Below, in pieces: positions 28,201 through 35,791 of a DNA stretch of 64,000 nucleotides. This DNA is from an uncultured Clostridia bacterium (GTDB lineage Bacteria; Bacillota; Clostridia; TANB77; CAG-508): contig CAKOVH010000006.1 in assembly GCA_934121885.1 (NCBI GenBank), forward strand, positions 16,656-80,655. The letters are read 5' to 3'. A model generated the notes under the pieces. The model was not told the DNA's origin and made no database searches. It was given only the letters and a program-made list of their open reading frames with translations. A program made the translations under genes and the position numbers. How positions within the stretch are numbered: the first letter of the stretch is position 1; each line of letters opens with the position of its first letter.

Positions 28201-30245
28201 TTATATTCTGCATCAATTGTATATTTTGTTTGTTTTCCTTCTAATACTACATTAATTACTTGTGCTCCATTTTCTGTAGTAATTGTTGGATCTTTTAATT
28301 TTAATCCATTTGCCATTAATATATTATGAGATTTTAAATCTACCTTTTTAATATATGAAGGTAATTTTATTTTTAATGTAGGATTTGTGTATAATGCATT
28401 ACTTATACTTGATGTATCTAGAGTTGCTCTTATCTCAACATTTTCATTTTTTACAACTGTTGATAAATCTTTTTTACTAACACTTAATTCTACTACAGAT
28501 TTTGCTTCTGTTAATGGAATATTTAATGTCGCAGATGCTGTATCTGTATAATATGTTTCATCTTGTTTCACATCCAAATATGTTGATGTGCAAGATACAC
28601 TTGTCTTCATATTTGTAAATGTTTTCATTTGTTCTAACGTATAACCTTGTTCTACATTAAATGCCTTTTCTACATATATTACTAATTTTCCTTCACCAAT
28701 TGGTCCTCTTGTTTTTAAGTTCTCATCTTTTGAATATGCAACAAACATTATTTGATTGTTATTTGCACTTGAAATATCTACTACATAATTTCCATCACTA
28801 TCTTTGTTAGTATCTTTGTTAATTGTTGCAAATTTTTTCCCATTTGTGCTACATATATCAATTGTTCCATCTTCTCCTAGAATCTTCTTAAAGCTTAATT
28901 CACTTACTTTTATTGTTTTATTATATGCATAGTTGTTTCCAGATACTGTTGTAGGATAACTTGACGAACTTCCTGATATTTGTAAATCGTCAATATTTTG
29001 TGTAATTTTTAATTCTCCTCTTGTAGCTTGCGATTCATATACTATTACACCATATCTTGTCCAATATGTTGTTTCTTTTCTATCTGCTTCACTTGCACTA
29101 TAATTTGCATATATTTGACCTTTACTTACAGACTCACTGCCTAATACTTCAGCTTTAATAAGGCTTACGCCTTCTTTTGGTGTAATTACATCTGTTTGTT
29201 CAGCATAGATTTTTATTCCGCTTGCTGATGTTTTTATATCATCATATTCGCTTACTTGAACATTTACATTATATTTAAAAGTTGTTGGAAGTCCTTGTGA
29301 TTTATTTATTGCATTTGATATCTCATCACTTCTATATACACAAGTGATAATATATTCATCTTCTTTGTCTTTTGCCCAGTTTATTATATTGTCGCCATTA
29401 TTTACTATAATGCTTACTTTTCCCTGTTCTTGGTCATAAGTGTAATTATCTGGTCCGAAATTTAACCCTTCTTTATCACCATTAGTTGCTTCTGTGCTAT
29501 TTGCAACAACTGCCACTTCTTTAGCGTTTGTTCCCAATATATCTGGTAGCATTACCGATATTTCATTTCCTTTAACAGGTAATTTTCCATAACTTATTTT
29601 TGTTTTTATTTGAACTATAATTCTTGGACTATCAGGATATATAATGCAATTTACCACTTCATTACTAACGTTCGTAACATCTTTCAATTGTTCTCCTAGT
29701 TCCCAAGTTAACTTATTTACTATTTCTTTTGATACACCTTTTTCTTTTCCATTTGCGTCTACATATGTTCCTTGGAAAATTGCTTTAGTTTCTTTAGCAA
29801 AAAAGTCTGATGAAACTGTATCACTTTCAAGTATTGAAACTGGAACCTCTATAGTTACATCTGAACCATTATTTAATTGCTTTAATGCTATTATATTGCT
29901 TTCTTTATTTACACTTTGAACATTGCTATTTTCTATATTTCCTGCAATTTTAAAGTTTACATTATCAAAGCTTATTTGTGCATTTTTTAAGTATCCTGCA
30001 TTTTTAACTTTTACATTAACAAAAAGTTTTGTTGTTGCATCATACTTGTTCTTTTCAGTGTGTCCTCCTCCTTGAAAATATGCATTAAATTCTACGTTAG
30101 AATTTCCAGTTGCTGTTGTTTGTCCTGCAAGCTCTGCGTCTGTAAGAGCATATGATATTCCATACATTCCTAAAATTGACAAATTTGCCCCCGCAAGTAC
30201 AATAACTAACATTACTGCAATTAGTTTTTCAAATAACTTGTTCAT
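25248..30245 (-). CDS. Giant surface protein with DUF11 repeats and SdrD B-like domain
   Basis: A 1665-residue secreted protein: signal peptide at about 1-33 (ending ISYALT), a long array of beta-sandwich modules of cadherin/DUF11 character, clearer DUF11 units at about 1000-1300 (TVTYNFKITNKGSN, RDIIISDKLPNEL), an SdrD B-like module at about 1320-1450 (ITGTAWIDSNKDGKRD) and a terminal DUF11-type domain. The C-terminus is ADIVISIVTGK, a membrane helix and KKRILNKKN. The S-I-x-T-G just before the helix recurs in the protein at 39873-44573. It is first in its operon behind a consensus promoter and AGGAGG. Likely a stalk or matrix component at the cell surface; no enzyme domain seen. Confidence 0.8.
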   Translation of the reverse strand: MNKLFEKLIAVMLVIVLAGANLSILGMYGISYALTDAELAGQTTATGNSNVEFNAYFQGGGHTEKNKYDATTKLFVNVKVKNAGYLKNAQISFDNVNFKIAGNIENSNVQSVNKESNIIALKQLNNGSDVTIEVPVSILESDTVSSDFFAKETKAIFQGTYVDANGKEKGVSKEIVNKLTWELGEQLKDVTNVSNEVVNCIIYPDSPRIIVQIKTKISYGKLPVKGNEISVMLPDILGTNAKEVAVVANSTEATNGDKEGLNFGPDNYTYDQEQGKVSIIVNNGDNIINWAKDKEDEYIITCVYRSDEISNAINKSQGLPTTFKYNVNVQVSEYDDIKTSASGIKIYAEQTDVITPKEGVSLIKAEVLGSESVSKGQIYANYSASEADRKETTYWTRYGVIVYESQATRGELKITQNIDDLQISGSSSSYPTTVSGNNYAYNKTIKVSELSFKKILGEDGTIDICSTNGKKFATINKDTNKDSDGNYVVDISSANNNQIMFVAYSKDENLKTRGPIGEGKLVIYVEKAFNVEQGYTLEQMKTFTNMKTSVSCTSTYLDVKQDETYYTDTASATLNIPLTEAKSVVELSVSKKDLSTVVKNENVEIRATLDTSSISNALYTNPTLKIKLPSYIKKVDLKSHNILMANGLKLKDPTITTENGAQVINVVLEGKQTKYTIDAEYKGTIVILNTDLTVDTLTPSNSNKIVMDFTNANTVATTTSGRIQADINFVAPNGVVAANGISNYAEGKSDILSISDEGVIGTIATYADARTAKINGTVINNYSNKISNIVILGRIPTKDNKNIDTAEAFGSTFSTTLKTNITLSGIDSSKYKVYYSENTDATNELSNTANGWTETATTGAKSYLIVMNGYEMNAGGTLKFSYDVEIPANLTHNNDVYEMYKVYYNNNSTIGTISESKNSAIVGMTTGKGAILTAELSAVLPEGVTVARRGQTIKMKVIIKNIGSLTADNVKVNITKPENVESITPETIEVGAIEKEQTKEVSYDMKVASDASSDIISKVDITFSNISGKIVSNEVKLAVRQSNIDINIESWTKEDMVLNSGMIIEHRIKIRNTYMVADELKNTVVTIPLTKGVKFKDAIIKNSVLDDEGVTEGVEYDEENNIVIVNIGTLQSSKAIVLNTEIKEPNGKATFYAKVKADEIEEQCSNVLEYRTEKVELEFTNLVASSKYIKEGETVTYNFKITNKGSNSVRDIIISDKLPNELYFVKATYTYAEKEQIVTKETNGKVLIKIDPLLAGDSVDIQIFAKAKLLANKNDKEVKNKVAVSAKGFTEVETNTVTNIIEYYEKIHENGETETDPSKPSTNRYKITGTAWIDSNKDGKRDADESILPGISVILLNKKDNSIVKDIDTNSDKITTTNSSGKYEFNNLPQGEYIVIFLYDASRYSLTTYQAKDVDTSLNSDVININITLDGKRTIAATTDAIEITNNHVRDIDIGVYSAEKFDLKLDKYVSKIALTTPTIGTKTYTYENSRVGKIEVLGSNLGKSSAIIEYKIVVTNEGAIPGYVKKIVDYLPEGVGFNTELNKDWYLSENGNVYNASLANEIIKPGESKEVTLIITKKITENALGVLNNNAEIYESYNEQGLTDIDSTPGNRVTDEDDLSRADIVISIVTGKIIAYTTITLGVVILLGFGIIEIKKRILNKKNV

Positions 30246-30278
30246 AGTAACCTCCTAAAAATTATTATCTCACACTAT

Positions 30279-30307
30279 ATTATACGACATTTTCAAGCAT
30301 TTTTCAA
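30279..30307 (-). promoter_or_regulatory. Sigma-A promoter of the giant surface-protein operon
   Basis: TTGAAA, 17 bases, TATAAT, 34 bases upstream of the start codon. Confidence 0.8.
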
Positions 30308-30419
30308 TGTTTTTTTAGTTTTTCTTAAACTTTTTATGTATAATACTGCAAAATAATATATTTATTATTAATTATATAAAATTTTAGCATTTTTTCGACA
30401 TTTTTCAATGGCTTATATT

Positions 30420-30460
30420 GGTAAATTTCCCATAAAACGGAAAATTTACTTACGGAAGTA
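30420..30460. repeat. Overlapping palindromes upstream of the surface operon
   Basis: GTAAATTTCC pairs with GGAAAATTTAC, and the adjoining TACTTACGGAAGTA is itself a hairpin with a 4-base loop. The two share bases 30447-30449, so only one can form at a time. Confidence 0.5.
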
Positions 30461-30594
30461 TTTTCTTTAATCTTATATTAAATTTATATTACATTTTTAT
30501 TACAATTTTACATTTGCATATTTTTATCACATTTTTTAGAAATTCGAATATAATATTATAGTTTTATTATCATATATTGTAATGAGGTGATTTT

Positions 30595-30762
30595 ATGAAC
30601 AATCAAAATAATCAAATAAACATGGCACAGCTTATGTCTATGCTTTCTAAAATGGATAAAAAAGACTTAGAAAATGGGTTAAGTCAAGTAAGTAAAATGC
30701 TAAATTCTAAAGATGCAGATTCTATCATAAATGAAATAAGAAAAAACACGAATAATCAGTAG
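30595..30762 (+). CDS. Small protein of unknown function (55 aa)
   Basis: Reads MNNQNNQINMAQLMSMLSKM and continues to ...IINEIRKNTNNQ. It is preceded by GAGGTG eight bases upstream. The sequence is Met/Asn/Lys-rich and predicted helical, with no membrane segment. The next gene starts 26 bases downstream, and their N-terminal halves share a Met/Asn-rich helical style, so they probably form an operon and may interact. Family not recognised. Confidence 0.7.
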   Translation: MNNQNNQINMAQLMSMLSKMDKKDLENGLSQVSKMLNSKDADSIINEIRKNTNNQ

Positions 30763-30788
30763 CCGTATATTTTTAAGGAGGAATTATT

Positions 30789-31184
30789 ATGAATGATGAT
30801 ATGTCTAATCTTATGGAGCAAATTAATAATATGATGAAGAATAATCAAATTCCAGATGATATTAAAAATATCATAAATAGTATGTCTCAAAATTCATCAA
30901 ATTCAGGAAATACAGATTCTAAAAATAAAGATACTTCATCTTCTGAAAATACTTTCTCTGATTCTTCTATGCCCGAATTTGATATGGCAACAATTATGAA
31001 GCTAAAACGTGTTATGGAATCTATGAAATCTAGTTCTAATGACCCCAGAGCAAATTTGCTAAAATCACTAAAACCTTATTTGAAGGAAAGTCGAAAAGAA
31101 AAAGTTGATCAATATATACAAATTTTTGGAATGGGTAAAGTTTTTGAGATGCTTAACCCTTTAGGTGGTGATTCTCGAAAATGA
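30789..31184 (+). CDS. Unknown soluble protein (131 aa)
   Basis: Family not recognised. An N-terminal helix (about 1-30, Met/Asn-rich) is followed by a Ser/Asn/Asp-rich linker (about 31-62) and a better-structured C-terminal half (FDMATIMKLKRVMESMKS, DPRANLLKSLKPYLKESRK, VDQYIQIFGMGKVFEML). That half looks like a helical bundle with conserved-looking charged faces. AAGGAGG precedes the ATG. It overlaps the next gene by four bases (ATGA), showing translational coupling. Confidence 0.75.
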   Translation: MNDDMSNLMEQINNMMKNNQIPDDIKNIINSMSQNSSNSGNTDSKNKDTSSSENTFSDSSMPEFDMATIMKLKRVMESMKSSSNDPRANLLKSLKPYLKESRKEKVDQYIQIFGMGKVFEMLNPLGGDSRK

Positions 31185-31522
31185 TGTATACATATCCATA
31201 TTATGGGTTTCCGAGAAGGTACACAAGATATAATGCATATTATCCACAGTCTGCTAAGGAAAATATGACTAGTTATCCACACAATTCACACATAAATTCC
31301 GAAAATACTAATAATACAAGCAAAACCTCCTTAGCACTTCAAAATGTAGAAGCCTCAAAAGAAAATAGAGATTCAGCTCCTGATAAACCTTTATTTGAAC
31401 TATTTGGTATAAAATTATATTTTGATGATGTCCTTCTTATTTGTCTTATATTCTTTTTATATCAAGAAGGTGTCCAAGATCAGTACTTATTTATTAGTTT
31501 AATACTTTTGCTACTTAGTTAG
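31181..31522 (+). CDS. Unknown small membrane protein with Tyr/Pro-rich N-terminus
   Basis: Family not recognised. The N-terminus is Tyr/Arg/Pro-rich (MMYTYPYYGFPRRYTRYNAY), in the style of spore-coat or surface peptides. A polar Asn/Ser linker follows (about 25-65). The C-terminal half has LFGIKLYFDDVLLICLIFFLYQEGV and a final leucine-rich helix, giving two membrane segments in a hairpin. Its coupling to the upstream gene (ATGA overlap) suggests the pair acts together. A spore-envelope role is a guess from the composition only. Confidence 0.7.
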   Translation: MMYTYPYYGFPRRYTRYNAYYPQSAKENMTSYPHNSHINSENTNNTSKTSLALQNVEASKENRDSAPDKPLFELFGIKLYFDDVLLICLIFFLYQEGVQDQYLFISLILLLLS

Positions 31523-31537
31523 TATTTGGATATAAAA

Positions 31538-31635
31538 AGTGAACCATCATTATTAAACTTTTTGGTCTAATAATAATGGTTCACTTCAAATGGAAAAACA
31601 CTTTTTTAGTGTCCACTCCATTGGCTACATTTTAT
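31538..31635. mobile_element. Possible remnant of an insertion sequence (joined ends) next to minC
   Basis: The left part is an imperfect 18-bp hairpin: arms 31539-31556 and 31568-31585, one mismatch. The right part, 31610-31632, matches 17 of 23 positions, without gaps, to the reverse complement of the inverted repeat at the window end (63932-63954). A second small hairpin (AATGGA/TCCATT with CACT/AGTG) lies between. There is no transposase and no T-run. The layout is that of an element deleted to its ends, or a MITE. It lies between convergent genes and ends 8 bases from the minC stop, so a terminator-only reading is also possible. Confidence 0.4.
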
Positions 31636-31640
31636 TTTTA

Positions 31641-32258
31641 TTATTCTAAAATCAATTCTCCTTTATTGTCTATGTATGCAAAGGTTTTTACCTCTATAAT
31701 TCCAGATTCTTGTTTTTCAATTTCCTTTACAATGTCTGCTATTCTTATCTGTGCTGAGGTGATTTCTACAGCTTCAATTACAGCATCTCTATTTCCCTTT
31801 GCTCCAGCATGTGCTAAACCTCTTAGTGCACCTACCACAACAATATTTTCCCCTGCGATTACTTCTGCTCCAGGGTTAACATCTCCAATAATTACTAAGC
31901 TTCCCTCATACTCAATTCTTTGTCCTGAACGAAGAGAACCTTTGTGAAATTTAGTTTCAGATGTTGCAATTTCCTTATAAAAACTTCTTTTTATTCCATG
32001 AAGTCCTAGTACCTTTGGACTATCAAATTCTATTCCAACATCTAAAAATCTTTTTATAAGTGATTGAATTTCATCCATTTCTTTATTTTTTAAAACCTTA
32101 CCTGTAATAAATATTGGAGTTTTATCATCTTTATACAAGTTTTTTAGTTCTATCATCTTCTTTTTTAATTCTGCTATAATATCTCTTTGTTCTGCATATT
32201 CTTCAATTTTTATAATTACTTGATCTTTTTTCATACTAATATTAATATAATTCTTCAT
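31641..32258 (-). CDS. minC: Septum site-determining protein MinC
   Basis: Inhibitor of FtsZ polymerisation delivered to the membrane by MinD. The N-terminal FtsZ-binding domain (about 1-95) includes KTPIFITGKVL. The C-terminal beta-helix (about 105-190) has the hallmark LRSGQRIEYEGSLVIIGDVNPGAEVIAGENIVVVGALRGLAHAG pattern (about 108-152). Length 205 is usual. GGAGGA precedes the ATG. It is last in the mre-mrdA-minC cluster; minD, normally next, is about 30 kb away. Confidence 0.96.
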   Translation of the reverse strand: MKNYINISMKKDQVIIKIEEYAEQRDIIAELKKKMIELKNLYKDDKTPIFITGKVLKNKEMDEIQSLIKRFLDVGIEFDSPKVLGLHGIKRSFYKEIATSETKFHKGSLRSGQRIEYEGSLVIIGDVNPGAEVIAGENIVVVGALRGLAHAGAKGNRDAVIEAVEITSAQIRIADIVKEIEKQESGIIEVKTFAYIDNKGELILE

Positions 32259-32279
32259 TTATTCTACATCCTCCAATTC

Positions 32280-34373
32280 TTATCTAACAGATTCTTTACT
32301 AGAAATTGCTTTCATATCTTCTGTAACAGAATTTGTATTCATTCCGAAATACTCGGCCATGATTTCTTTTGCAACACCTGCTGTATATCCACCAGTTCCA
32401 CCTTTTTCAACTAAAACTACTACTGCTATTTCCGGATCTTCATATGGTGCAAATCCAACGAACCATGCATGTGCTCCTTTTTCTCCATTTATACCAATTT
32501 GTGCAGAACCTGTCTTTCCACCAACTGTTATGTTAAAGTCTGCAAATGTTGAATATGCAGTTCCCCCAGATTCGCTTGTAACACCTTTCATACCTTTTAA
32601 TATTGCTTGTACATTTTCCTTTTTTACATCTAATTTTTCACTATTTGTACCAGTTATTCCTAATTTTTTATTAACGAACTGATTTATTTCATCTTTAGAT
32701 ACCTCACTTCCATCTGCTTTAATAATAGATTTTACAAGAGTTACATCTATATCTTTTCCTCCATTTGCAAGCATACTTACGTATTTTGCCATTTGTAGTG
32801 GAGAAAAAGAATTATATGTTTGTCCTATTGCTGCTGAAAGTGTATCTCCTAAGTACCAGTCTGAGCCACTTATTTCTTTTGCTACTTTAGGTGATGCAAG
32901 TATACCACTTGTTTCATCTTGAAGTTCAATTCCAGCTTTTCTTCCAAGTCCTAAATAACTTGCATATTTATCAATTCCGTCTATTCCAACTCTATATCCA
33001 AGTTCATAAAAGAAATAATTACATGAATGTTTAATTGCCTGAGATACATTTAAATATCCATGTCCTGAACGATAACTTGTATAATACCAACACACTGGAT
33101 TTCCACCTCTTGGATATACACCTGTATCATTTATTGTGGTTGTAGGTGTAATTTTTCCTGTTTCAAGTCCTGCAAGTGCTACTGCCATTTTGAAGGTAGA
33201 GCCTGGTGCATACATTCCACTAACAGCTCTATTATACATGTTGTTTCCCTCTTGATATGAATCATACTTTTCTTGGCTTATTCCTTTTACGAACAATCCT
33301 GGTTCATAATCCGGATAACTTGCAAGTGCAAGTATTTCGCCTGTCTTAACATTCATTGCAACAACGGCACCTGATTTTGAGCCTGTTTTTTTACCATATT
33401 TTCCATTCGCAATATCTTTTATATTCTTCTCTAATGCTTTTTCTGCCACTTCTTGTAATTTAGCATCTATAGTAAGAATAACATCATCACCTGCAACCGC
33501 TTCTTCTGATATATATTCACTTGTAATTGAACCATCAACTGCCATATCTATTTGTCTAACTCCATCGGTTCCTTTAAGGTATTCCTCAAACACATATTGA
33601 ATTCCATTTTTTCCAATTACATCATCATTTCTATATGTATCTTTTCTTGTAGAATATTCATCTTCATCAATCGCTCCTACATATCCTAAAACATGTGAAG
33701 CAAGTGCTCCTGATGTGTATTTTACAATTGGTTCTGTAATAATATTCATACCTGAAAGTTCACTATTTTGTTCCCTTATTTTTACAGCACTTTCTCTACT
33801 TATATCACTTGCAATTTTTACAGACCTTGTTGTACTATATCCGTTTCTAGTAATTTCATATCGAACTGCTATTATCTTTCTTGCTTCTTCTACGTCATCT
33901 TCTTCAACTTTATATTTTTCTTTAAAATAATTAAAACATTGTTCAGCTGTAAAGTTTTCATCTATATTATATGACTTTTTCCATTCTTCTTGGCTTTCTT
34001 CTGATGAATATGTAAAAGAAAACGGATTTACTTTAATAGGCAAATTATCAATAAATTTATCTTTATTTTCTTCTAAAATCTTTGTCATTGTTTTAATTGC
34101 ATTATTTAGTGTTTTATCATCTGCCTTAGTTTGATATATTTCAAGTCCAAAACCCATCTCATTTGTTACAAATTCAACACCGGTTCTATCTTTTATAGAA
34201 CCTCTCGCTGCTCTTAAAACAGATTCACGTGTAAGTCTAGTATTTGATGTTTCTCTATATTCTGCCCCGTGTATAATTTGCAAATTAAAAAGCTGAATTA
34301 ATAGTATAATACCTACAATATAAATTATTATGGTTAATAAATTGTACCTTAGTTTTATTTTTCTATCATCCAT
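32280..34373 (-). CDS. mrdA: Penicillin-binding protein 2 (elongation transpeptidase)
   Basis: Class B PBP that cross-links lateral-wall peptidoglycan with RodA. N-terminal membrane helix at about 9-27, dimerisation domain, then the transpeptidase domain with catalytic STFK near residue 392, SCNY of the SxN motif near 450, and KTG near 619 (GGKTGSAQ). VLGYVGAIDEDEY and ALASYPDYEP are typical of the PBP2/SpoVD group. The ribosome site is weak (AAAGG, 15 bases away), so translation may depend on mreD. Position between mreD and minC favours the elongation PBP. Confidence 0.94.
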   Translation of the reverse strand: MDDRKIKLRYNLLTIIIYIVGIILLIQLFNLQIIHGAEYRETSNTRLTRESVLRAARGSIKDRTGVEFVTNEMGFGLEIYQTKADDKTLNNAIKTMTKILEENKDKFIDNLPIKVNPFSFTYSSEESQEEWKKSYNIDENFTAEQCFNYFKEKYKVEEDDVEEARKIIAVRYEITRNGYSTTRSVKIASDISRESAVKIREQNSELSGMNIITEPIVKYTSGALASHVLGYVGAIDEDEYSTRKDTYRNDDVIGKNGIQYVFEEYLKGTDGVRQIDMAVDGSITSEYISEEAVAGDDVILTIDAKLQEVAEKALEKNIKDIANGKYGKKTGSKSGAVVAMNVKTGEILALASYPDYEPGLFVKGISQEKYDSYQEGNNMYNRAVSGMYAPGSTFKMAVALAGLETGKITPTTTINDTGVYPRGGNPVCWYYTSYRSGHGYLNVSQAIKHSCNYFFYELGYRVGIDGIDKYASYLGLGRKAGIELQDETSGILASPKVAKEISGSDWYLGDTLSAAIGQTYNSFSPLQMAKYVSMLANGGKDIDVTLVKSIIKADGSEVSKDEINQFVNKKLGITGTNSEKLDVKKENVQAILKGMKGVTSESGGTAYSTFADFNITVGGKTGSAQIGINGEKGAHAWFVGFAPYEDPEIAVVVLVEKGGTGGYTAGVAKEIMAEYFGMNTNSVTEDMKAISSKESVR

Positions 34374-34403
34374 TAAAGTTAGTTATATACCTTTCTATTT
34401 ATT

Positions 34404-34937
34404 TTAAAAGTATCTTGTTAAGATATTTTTTGTTTTAAATATATTTTCTAGTCCATATCCTGCCTTTTGTATAATAGGATAAATTATAGCTACAATAATT
34501 GAATTATATAAAACTTCAATTATTAGTATTTTTATAAACTGATAAATTTCAAATGAAATTCCTAATCTGAATATGTAGAAAATATATTCAGCAAGTTCAT
34601 AAAGAATTGTTGCACCAGTTACCATTAACATGATTGTGATTCTACTTTCTTTTGAAAAATTATTGTCTAAATATTCTCCTAAAAATCCTATTAATGCTAA
34701 TACTATTCCAGAGATTCCTATTGTTCTTCCTACTAGTAAATCCAAGTAAATTCCAAATATTAAACCCAAGCCAATTCCTAGCTTTTTCCCTGTAAATAAA
34801 CTTATAAAAAGAATAAATACAACAAACAAATTTGGCATTACTCCAGCTATTGTAAACCAAGTAAAAAAGTTTGCTTGCAGAAAATATATAATAAAAAAGT
34901 TTATAATTAAACATAATATTGCAATTGCCTTTTTCAT
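34404..34937 (-). CDS. mreD: Rod shape-determining protein MreD
   Basis: Small integral membrane protein of the elongasome, with about five helices over 177 residues (IAILCLIINFFIIYFLQ; LFVVFILFISLF; the GLIFGIYLDLLVGRTIGISGIVLALIGFLGEY core typical of MreD, read in two parts at about 58-90). It follows mreC by 12 bases and has a GGAGGAAAG ribosome site. Confidence 0.92.
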   Translation of the reverse strand: MKKAIAILCLIINFFIIYFLQANFFTWFTIAGVMPNLFVVFILFISLFTGKKLGIGLGLIFGIYLDLLVGRTIGISGIVLALIGFLGEYLDNNFSKESRITIMLMVTGATILYELAEYIFYIFRLGISFEIYQFIKILIIEVLYNSIIVAIIYPIIQKAGYGLENIFKTKNILTRYF

Positions 34938-34949
34938 TTAACTTTCCTC

Positions 34950-35777
34950 CTATTCACTTTCATTACTAATAATTACAAGAACTGTAGCTAATTTTGAAAA
35001 GTCTACTGCTGTCTCAACAGTTGCATAACGATCTGTTATATTTTTAGTATTAAATATCTCTTTAATTGTACCTATATGAATACCCTTTGGATAAATTCCT
35101 CCAATACCTGATGTTTCCACACTATCTCCTTGTAATATACTAGCATCTGTTGGGATATATGTAGCTTTTAACTCTTTCTTCTCTCCTAGTGTACCTTGTA
35201 CAATAATCGTATCTTTTGTAGTACTAATTGTACTCGTAACTGCTGTACTTGTATCTACAATAGTTTGTACTTTTGCTGTATGGTTAGTAGTAGAAATAAC
35301 ATGTCCAACTAATCCCTCGTCTGCTATAACTGTCATATTTTCTTTTATTCCATCTTTTGATCCCATATTAATAACTACTATATTACTATAATTTCCTATA
35401 TCTTTATTTATTACATATGCTGGAATTGCCGAGTATTCTTTATATTTATCTTTTAAATTAACATATTCTTTTAATGTTTCATTTTCGGATTTAATAATTT
35501 CATATTCTCTTAAAGACTGTTCAAGTTCGCTGTTTTTCTTTTTTAATTTTTCGTTTTCTGCTTGAAGATTACTAATATTTTCGAAAAAGCTATCATTCCC
35601 TGCAAGTTTATTTTTTAAATATGTTAAACCATTTTGTATTGGCATTACCAAAGTACTTACTATGTTTTCAACATATGATACATTGTTTACATCTGTATTT
35701 GTAATGATAACCAAAAAAATTAGTATAATAATCATAATAATGATTCCAGCAATTCCTCTTTTTTTGTTTTTATACAT
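34950..35777 (-). CDS. mreC: Rod shape-determining protein MreC
   Basis: Bitopic elongasome scaffold: membrane helix at about 8-28, coiled coil at about 65-105 (NLQAENEKLKKKNSELEQSL), then the two-lobed beta-barrel domain (about 120-272) with the conserved GSKDGIKENMTVIADEGLVGHV and ETSGIGGIYPKGIHIGTI. Length 275 is typical. It activates PBP2 through this extracellular part. Confidence 0.94.
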   Translation of the reverse strand: MYKNKKRGIAGIIIMIIILIFLVIITNTDVNNVSYVENIVSTLVMPIQNGLTYLKNKLAGNDSFFENISNLQAENEKLKKKNSELEQSLREYEIIKSENETLKEYVNLKDKYKEYSAIPAYVINKDIGNYSNIVVINMGSKDGIKENMTVIADEGLVGHVISTTNHTAKVQTIVDTSTAVTSTISTTKDTIIVQGTLGEKKELKATYIPTDASILQGDSVETSGIGGIYPKGIHIGTIKEIFNTKNITDRYATVETAVDFSKLATVLVIISNESE

Positions 35778-35791
35778 ACACTTCTCCTAGA

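Larger units (their letters stand above)
30246..30594. other. Divergent intergenic region upstream of a giant surface protein
   Basis: This 349-base region holds the surface-operon promoter (30279-30307), two overlapping palindromes (30420-30460) and an AT tract (about 30474-30510) that resembles one upstream of the third surface protein. On the plus strand a TATAAT at 30551 may serve the small-ORF operon, but no convincing -35 was found. Confidence 0.5.
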
